Assembly (NCBI RefSeq): GCF_963675165.1
Contig: NC_087377.1
Location: 212,501-276,500 of the forward strand
Source of the DNA: Halichondria panicea
Taxonomy: Eukaryota; Porifera; Demospongiae; Suberitida; Halichondriidae
Direction of reading: 5' to 3'
Length of the DNA stretch: 64,000 nt
Part shown: piece after piece, positions 58,236-64,000 of the stretch
Layout: every line of letters begins with the position of its first letter
How positions within the stretch are numbered: the stretch's first letter is position 1
Notes under the pieces: generated by a model
Told to the model about the DNA's origin: nothing
The model's database searches: none
What the model saw: the letters and a program-made list of their open reading frames with translations, nothing else
Made by a program: the position numbers and the translations under genes

Positions 58236-59217
58236 ATGAGTAATCCATCATTGCACCCCAAAGGCTGGTTCGACAACGGTTTCAAGAACAAGAAGATGCT
58301 GTCCTGCGACCCAGCTGTTAAAGAACCTTCCACACACATTCTGATTGATTACTTGAGTGCTACAGACACCATCCCTCCTCCCCCAACCACCAAAGGGTTC
58401 AAGGCCATGCAGGTAATAGACTCTTAGCCATGCGTATTAAAAACAGTATACAAAAAGCGTTGTCGACACGAGTTTAGCCATGCATACATGCATTTAACAG
58501 GCGCTTTGCTGGCAAGTATGTATCTATTAAGCTGCATGACCTACACACCTCACAGTCAAGAAGGGGCCACCACACTTAGACACAAGGAATACCAGAACTT
58601 CCACTCTCAACAAACAAAGCAACACCAATACACTCAAAGGCCAGAGAGTGAACAATCCAATCAATAGCTGGGACAAGATACACACAAGATGAACATGCGG
58701 ACGTACGGTTTCAACTTACAAATGACTCTTGCAGCCTGCACTGCTTCTAATCTATCTTTCCATGGCTGGATAATGCTCGCGCTGTTTCTGCAACACAGTA
58801 GAAGGCTCGCGCTGTTTCTGCAACACAGTGGAAGGCTCGCAATGTTCTGCAACACAGTGGAAAGCTCGCGCTGTTTCTGCAACAGTGGAAAGCTCGCGAT
58901 GTTTTTGTAACACAGCGGAAGGCTGAAAAAAAATCAAGTCAATACCAATCAATAAAACATGACTAAATAGACAACTACAATGCTCTTCCTAGCCTAACAT
59001 TCCTGCAAACATGCGAGCAAGCAAAAAAACTCACCTCTTCCAGCAAGACACTGAGCTTCTTCTTCAAACGGGTCAGGTGGCATATCGGCACCTGATCCCT
59101 TCAAACTTCAAAGGAACTGAGCTTCTAGAACTGGATCTGAGAATATTTCAGGCCATTGACGTCAGAGTCTCCAAGGAGATGCCATGGAGACAACATGGAG
59201 GACCGCAGGAGTACTAG
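58236..59217 (+). CDS. Small two-exon gene of the dispersed block, 116 aa
   Basis: Exon 58236-58412 starts MSNPSLHPKGWFDNGFKNKK and ends GFKAMQ at a gtaata donor. Exon 59044-59217 follows a cttccag acceptor and continues in phase 0 with QDTELLLQTGQVAYRHLIPS to PWRQHGGPQEY and a TAG. The two exons total 351 nt. The first exon is kept open in a second copy (48533-48715) despite a 6-nt length change. The product is unrecognised. It may be a gene of the repeat family or a captured host exon pair. The intron contains a minisatellite. Confidence 0.45.
58775..58925. repeat. Minisatellite, about 30-bp unit
   Basis: Four to five imperfect copies of the unit with gctgtttctgcaacacagtg, homologous to 49108-49262. 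Confidence 0.85.
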
Positions 59218-59613
59218 CTACAAGGTGTTGCAAGTATATATTGTGGGTACATTGCGAAATCTGTCCCAGTGAATACTCATACGCATGCGCAGTGTGCCCC
59301 TTCATGAAATTCAACAGCTAGAGACCAGCCCCTCCCCTTTTATCCATCATTGTGCAGAAGCTTGACGACCTTTTCAGCTAGCTATCATGCATGCTGCCAT
59401 TAATGTACAAAATCAACCTGAACATATAACTACTTAGAAACTGCCATGGCAAATGCTTTCATATAATTATAACGCATGATGGACTGGATTATTATTATTC
59501 AAAAATCTTAGCAAGAGTGGGAACCAGCAAAACAAAGCATAAAAATAAATTAGCTGTTTCTGATCAATAAAAGATGTACGAGTCACTATCATGATATGCA
59601 GTCAGTGGAGCTG
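59218..59613. other. Gene-free stretch
   Basis: Intergenic sequence 3' of the death-domain gene, with no recognisable feature. Confidence 0.5.
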
Positions 59614-62600
59614 TTACTGTGAAGCTAGCTTGGTTAGTTTAGACTCCATCTGTTGGGTAATGTCTCCACGACTAATGACAGGAGACTTAAGTGCATGGAT
59701 GAGTGCTCCTAGTGTGGGGGCGGGGGTGGATCCTGTCAACCATTGCTCCAGTAGTTTAGTGAAACAGTCATCACACTCATTCGGACAGTCCCTCTTGATG
59801 GCCTGTGTGTGTGTGTGTGTGGGTGTGTGGGTGTGTGGGTGTGTGTGTGTGTGTGTGGGTGTGTGTGTGGGTGTACATGTGAACTACTAATTTCACTACT
59901 ACAGCTATAGAGTCACTGACACCACAGGCACACAGAGGATTATAGGAATGATGATAATTATTGCTATAGGCTAATAATAATAAATGGGTTTGCACATGCA
60001 GGCTAATTATGACAATGAGTGCAGTACTGCTTGCTGGCACATTCCTTAACTGATGATGCCTGACTGTATGAGCACAGGGCTATTAGTACACAGTCATCTA
60101 CTGCTATACAGTGTTCAGTACACACACAGCAGAGCACTCACATCTAGTGTCCCCTCATTGACACCCAACTGCTCTCCCAGAGGACGCCATGTCCCCCTCA
60201 CCTCCCAGGCAGCTGTCCTCACTACCCTCAAATGATGATCCACACTCAGTCCCTCTGGAAGGAACACACAATCATGACAACAACATAACACTGTCATTAT
60301 TCCTAAGCAATGCCTACTAACTAAAACACACATTACTGAAGGACACTCTGTATTGTACTGATAAGATCAGCTACATCAGTATTCACTGCTGTTAATTAAA
60401 TCAAGATTATTGTGCTTACCATTGTGAGTGAGAGGACAAATATCAGGAGAGATGTCGCTGGTAGCTTTTGTCTGCAAAGAGAAATCAAATATTAGTTACT
60501 TGGGTTTATGTAACGTATAATTATAGAACATGTTCTGTAAAGACTTGTAATAATTATAGTTGCCAACCTTAATGGTGGTTGCAATGTCCCCACGAGCAAT
60601 GGCAGGAGACTCTAGTGCTCTAACAAGGGCAGACCAGGAGGGGGAAGGAGAGGAGCGCTTCACCCAGTGTGTCAGCATGGCCTCAAAGCACGGCTCAACC
60701 CAGCGATAGTCCTTCTCAAGACTCTGTATCAGTGCACACAGTGAAACACAGTATTAAATACTTAGTAAGAGCTCAACATTACGTTGCTATAGTAACCTGT
60801 TAAATAGGTTGGTACATCATACAAGACCACACCAAATATGCAGAGTCAGCATTGCTAGAGATACCTCATTCTAAGAATGCTTACAATTGAAACGCTCACT
60901 ATTCAACCATTAAATAACAGTAGCAGTCAATTAAATAGTGCACACACATAATTAGAATGAAGGGACTACACTGGGAGAATATACTCAAGGTGGTGGAGGT
61001 AGTCATTGTTAAGGTCTCACCTTCCTAGTTGCATAGTCAATGTCCAGTTCTATAGCCAGGCTGTACCAGTCAGAGCGTATCTCTTTGATCACTTCCTTCA
61101 CATCTGCAAACAGCTCATCAGTTTCAGAGCTGGAGGTGTCCTCTGTAACAATTCAAATATAATCACACATTGTACAGTACACACGTAACAATGTACACAC
61201 AATCTGCACACATGCTCTGACATTATTCTCACCAACACTCTCTTTGAGGCAGTGGTACACGGTCAAGAAAGCCTTCTGGTTCTTGGAGATCTCACAACTG
61301 ATAAAGCCCTTGAAGTGACCATTTTTTGATGAGGCCTTGAATTCCAATTCATTTTCAGTCCCACCAATTCTCGGTCTTCTCTTCCTCCACTTGAAGGAGA
61401 GGCTTGGATCTAGGTCCTCAGCAAAGGGCAGGGCAAGGAGGAACACATCATCTCCCAGGCTGACTTCCTGATACAAAAACGACAAATTAAAACAATGAAC
61501 CAATTTGTTATTTACTTACTTCTGCAAACCAACAATCTTGGTGGGGACTCAGAGAGACTTCACTGGTGCATTTAAAGCAGGGATCAGCTCCTGTTGTGAG
61601 GAGGCAAAGCTTGGAACCATCTTCATGTGTGCCACAGTAGCAGTCGAAGGCAATAATCGGAGTGAGTAGTGGACTAATATCCTTCATCACCAACAGGAGG
61701 GTTGAGAGGACGTAGGAACAAAGCTCGTGCATCGTATGATTCCTGTTCTGTCGAATAATCCGTATCTCGTAGCTATCGACATGGGCAATTAGGGTAACAA
61801 AATGCTTGGCAGATTCGTCAATGTGAAAGGAGACGAGGTTTCTCTTTACTGAGGTATCAGTGGCAAGTTTCCAAGTCATGCCCAGAATGCCTTTGCCTTT
61901 ACTCCCCCTTGAGACCAATTCACTGATCATGGCACAGAATACTCCAATGGGAACATACTGGGGGTCAAATGTGATCTTGATTGGAGAGGGTGTATCAATG
62001 CCAGTGGGGGGTGGTTTCGTTAGTTCCTCGCGAGATGCACACTTGAGAATAGCGGGGATGAAAAACGTCGTTTCGTCTTTTTCTGTGGTAAGGCCTTCCT
62101 TCACCACTGTTGTGATTTTGGCCAAGAGATGGGAATGCTCGAGTAGTATCAGCAGCTTCTCAACAGGGATCAACTGGTCTTTCTTCACACTTTGGTTTTC
62201 CTCCGAATTGCATCGAGTGATTGTTTTCAGTGAGAATTGCCCCTTGAGTATCCAATTTCTTCTCTCAGCTTCCTTAAACTGAATAATACTCTTTTCAGAA
62301 TGGAGCTCCAGCAACGGATTGACAACGAGAACACTGAGGCTGTTGAATACCACTTGGGGGTTGCAAATGACAAAGTTCCCAAACCAACCATCTTTATCCT
62401 TGATCTCTGGATGATAGATCAAGGCTCCAACATACCGATCCAGGTACCAAACGGTGAATCGAACCTCCTCCTCTCTCATCTTTAACCCCTCGGTACCGAT
62501 ACGAATGCATTCTTCCATAGACACAATATCAAACTCTTTTCTCAGTACAACTCCAAACAAAAGCTGTTGTGGGCGAATTCGAAGCTTGGCATCTTTGAAA

Positions 62601-64000
62601 TAGCTACTGAATAAGCCATGAAGATGTTCACGAAGAGGTTCCATATCAGAATCAGTGCCTTCGTAGTTGTCCACTGCTATGAACTTCTTGTCTTTTGGGT
62701 GAGAAAGTAAATCCTCAAACTTGCTGGTAATCTTGGTCAAGGCTTCGTTTTTCTCTGTCAACTTTTTCTCTAAACGGTTTTGGACATCTTTATTGAAAGT
62801 GTCTGAGTTGAGATGTTGGCTGACTGTTTGCTCAATGGCAGCCATGTCTTCTGCACTGACATTAGCATGCTCATCACTCTTCTGTTGAGTCAAAATGTTC
62901 CGAATTGCTTTCTTTTGTTCGTTTTCTTTTAGGCTCTCGCTGGCAGTGGTGCTATCGCTCTTGCTGGCAGTGATGCCATCGCTCTCGCTGGCAGTGGTGC
63001 TATCCCTCTCGCTGGCAGTGGTCTCGCTGGCAGTAGTGCCATCGTTCTCGCTGGCAGTGGTGCCATTGCTCTCGCTGGCAGTGGTGCCATCGCTCTCGCT
63101 GGCAGTGGTGCCATCGCTCTCGCTGGCAGTGGTACCATCGCTCTTGTAGATAGCTGAGTGACAATATTTCTCGTACAGAAGATCGACTTTGATTTGCATT
63201 GTCAGTTCATCCTTGAAAGTACCTATGAGGGTAGCAACAGGCTTAGCAGAGCCTAGATTGCCCAGTTTACTACACTGCTCTCTGTCAATATCCGAGTCAA
63301 TCTTGGTATGGTGGCTGATAGCTGAGAGGATTTGAGAGAGTGTTTCTCTGCTTGTGTACGTTGAATCGTACGGTGTGATCTTGTCCTTTCCTCGTTCGTA
63401 GGAGACTTGACACATGTCATCGAGGTCTTTGTCCAGTCGAAAGAATACCAGGAAAATCCCTGCGCCTTTGCTTAAAAATGGAAACATCTCCACGAATCCA
63501 GGCTGCCCACCTATATCGACCAGATTGAGTAGGACTTTGTTCAGCAGCTCTTTAGTGTACTCTCCTGAACCCACAATACTCCGGAGTCTCGAGACAACCT
63601 CTCCAACATCTACAGTGGTCACTTTCACGACCTTTTCCGGTGGGTCTGGTGTTGGCTGATCAGTTGGTGATACCGATTCTGGTGTTGGCCCAGGTGTTGG
63701 TGATACCATTTCTTTGGGTGCAGTAGCAGTTTCATCGATCTTGAGTTGAGTTTGCTTCTTGGGGTCAGTGGTTTCTTGTGTGGGCTGTTCCTTAGGTGGA
63801 CTGACAGTGCTGTCTTCAATAGGTTCACAGGACATAAGGTAAGAGAAGATAAACTGTGTTTCTTCCTCTAGACTTGAAGATGCATTGAATTCAAGTTTTG
63901 TTCCAGATTTGTCCACAAAAGCCAATACTTGTTCACACTCGGCTAGTAATGTACTACAACGTTTCCTTTGATCTTCGGGCAGCAAAGACAGGTTAGTAAT
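59614..64000 (-). CDS. ROCO-like GTPase with two death domains, 5' end beyond window
   Basis: Exons 61520 to beyond 64000, then 61233-61467, 61021-61142, 60568-60723, 60420-60471, 60142-60254 and 59614-59802 join in consistent phases to a TAA at 59614; at least 1115 residues. The large exon has LVDIGGQPGFVEMFPFLSKG, a GTPase G3 motif, then SKLGNLGSAKPVATLIGTFK, an octapeptide repeat, coiled-coil sequence and a COR-like half. The P-loop must lie upstream, outside the window. Exons 3-4 form one death domain (WYSLAIELDIDYATRK, WSALVRALESPAIARGDIAT). Exons 6-7 form a second (WRPLGEQLGVNEGTLD, LGALIHALKSPVISRGDITQ). Such GTPase plus death-domain proteins act in apoptotic or innate-immune signalling in animals; the role here is inferred. 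The gene appears intact within the window. Confidence 0.85.
59803..59873. repeat. GT/GGGT microsatellite at a splice acceptor
   Basis: GT dinucleotides with GGGT interruptions lie directly upstream (in minus-strand terms) of the last exon of the death-domain gene and supply its CA-rich acceptor tract. Confidence 0.9.
62930..63150. repeat. 24-bp coding minisatellite in the GTPase gene
   Basis: About nine copies of a 24-bp unit encode variants of ESDGTTAS on the minus strand; one unit is shortened to TTASE. The period is a multiple of three, so copy-number change would lengthen or shorten a Ser/Thr-rich linker without breaking the gene. Confidence 0.93.

Overview
The window is eukaryotic, repeat-rich nuclear DNA with short AT-rich spliceosomal introns. 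GT-AG junctions can be read in most genes, with consistent phase. An animal, most likely a demosponge, is suggested by a GTPase/death-domain gene at the right edge, an ankyrin gene, a NAK-type kinase and the intron style. That placement is inference, because no species marker is present. Conventional genes sit only at the edges. On the left, minus strand, are ankyrin exons (650-2190) and part of an AAK1/GAK-like kinase (2688-6173). On the right, minus strand, is a large gene (59614 to the window end) with a DIGGQPGF GTPase motif and two C-terminal death domains. An orphan death-domain exon lies at 56136-56321.

About 7.4-35.3 kb and 53.6-59.2 kb is a mosaic of segmental copies. It holds arrays of a 40-bp satellite (8.7-12.6, 25.4-30.7 and 54.0-54.5 kb), a 53-bp repeat at their borders, a 1367-bp tandem unit carrying a piggyBac-type MITE in TTAA, two broken piggyBac transposase genes, and several dispersed blocks. 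Copies with and without insertions lie side by side, so several elements can be delimited to the base.

The most interesting part is 35.3-48.0 kb. The repeat block that runs uninterrupted at 57.65 kb is split there by a 12.65-kb insertion (35314-47963). Its outer layer has two divergent genes, both damaged: a SAM-domain protein (minus) and a C2H2/DDE-like transposase (plus). Inside the SAM-gene coding sequence sits a second element of 6725 bp (37174-43898) with 13-bp terminal inverted repeats. Removing it rejoins the SAM reading frame exactly. This inner element carries four genes in two divergent pairs: an intact 8-exon, 727-residue transposase-like protein (D..D..CxxC..E); a protein kinase; an intact 232-residue chromodomain protein; and a small MGNCC-starting protein. 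I know of no described transposon with this gene set.

Downstream lie two nested Mutator-like foldback elements, each with a perfect 9-bp target duplication (49570-50778 and 50205-50634). They stand before a third, unrelated DDE-like transposase pseudogene (50846-53408). The window therefore records at least four transposase lineages inserted into one another and into satellite DNA.
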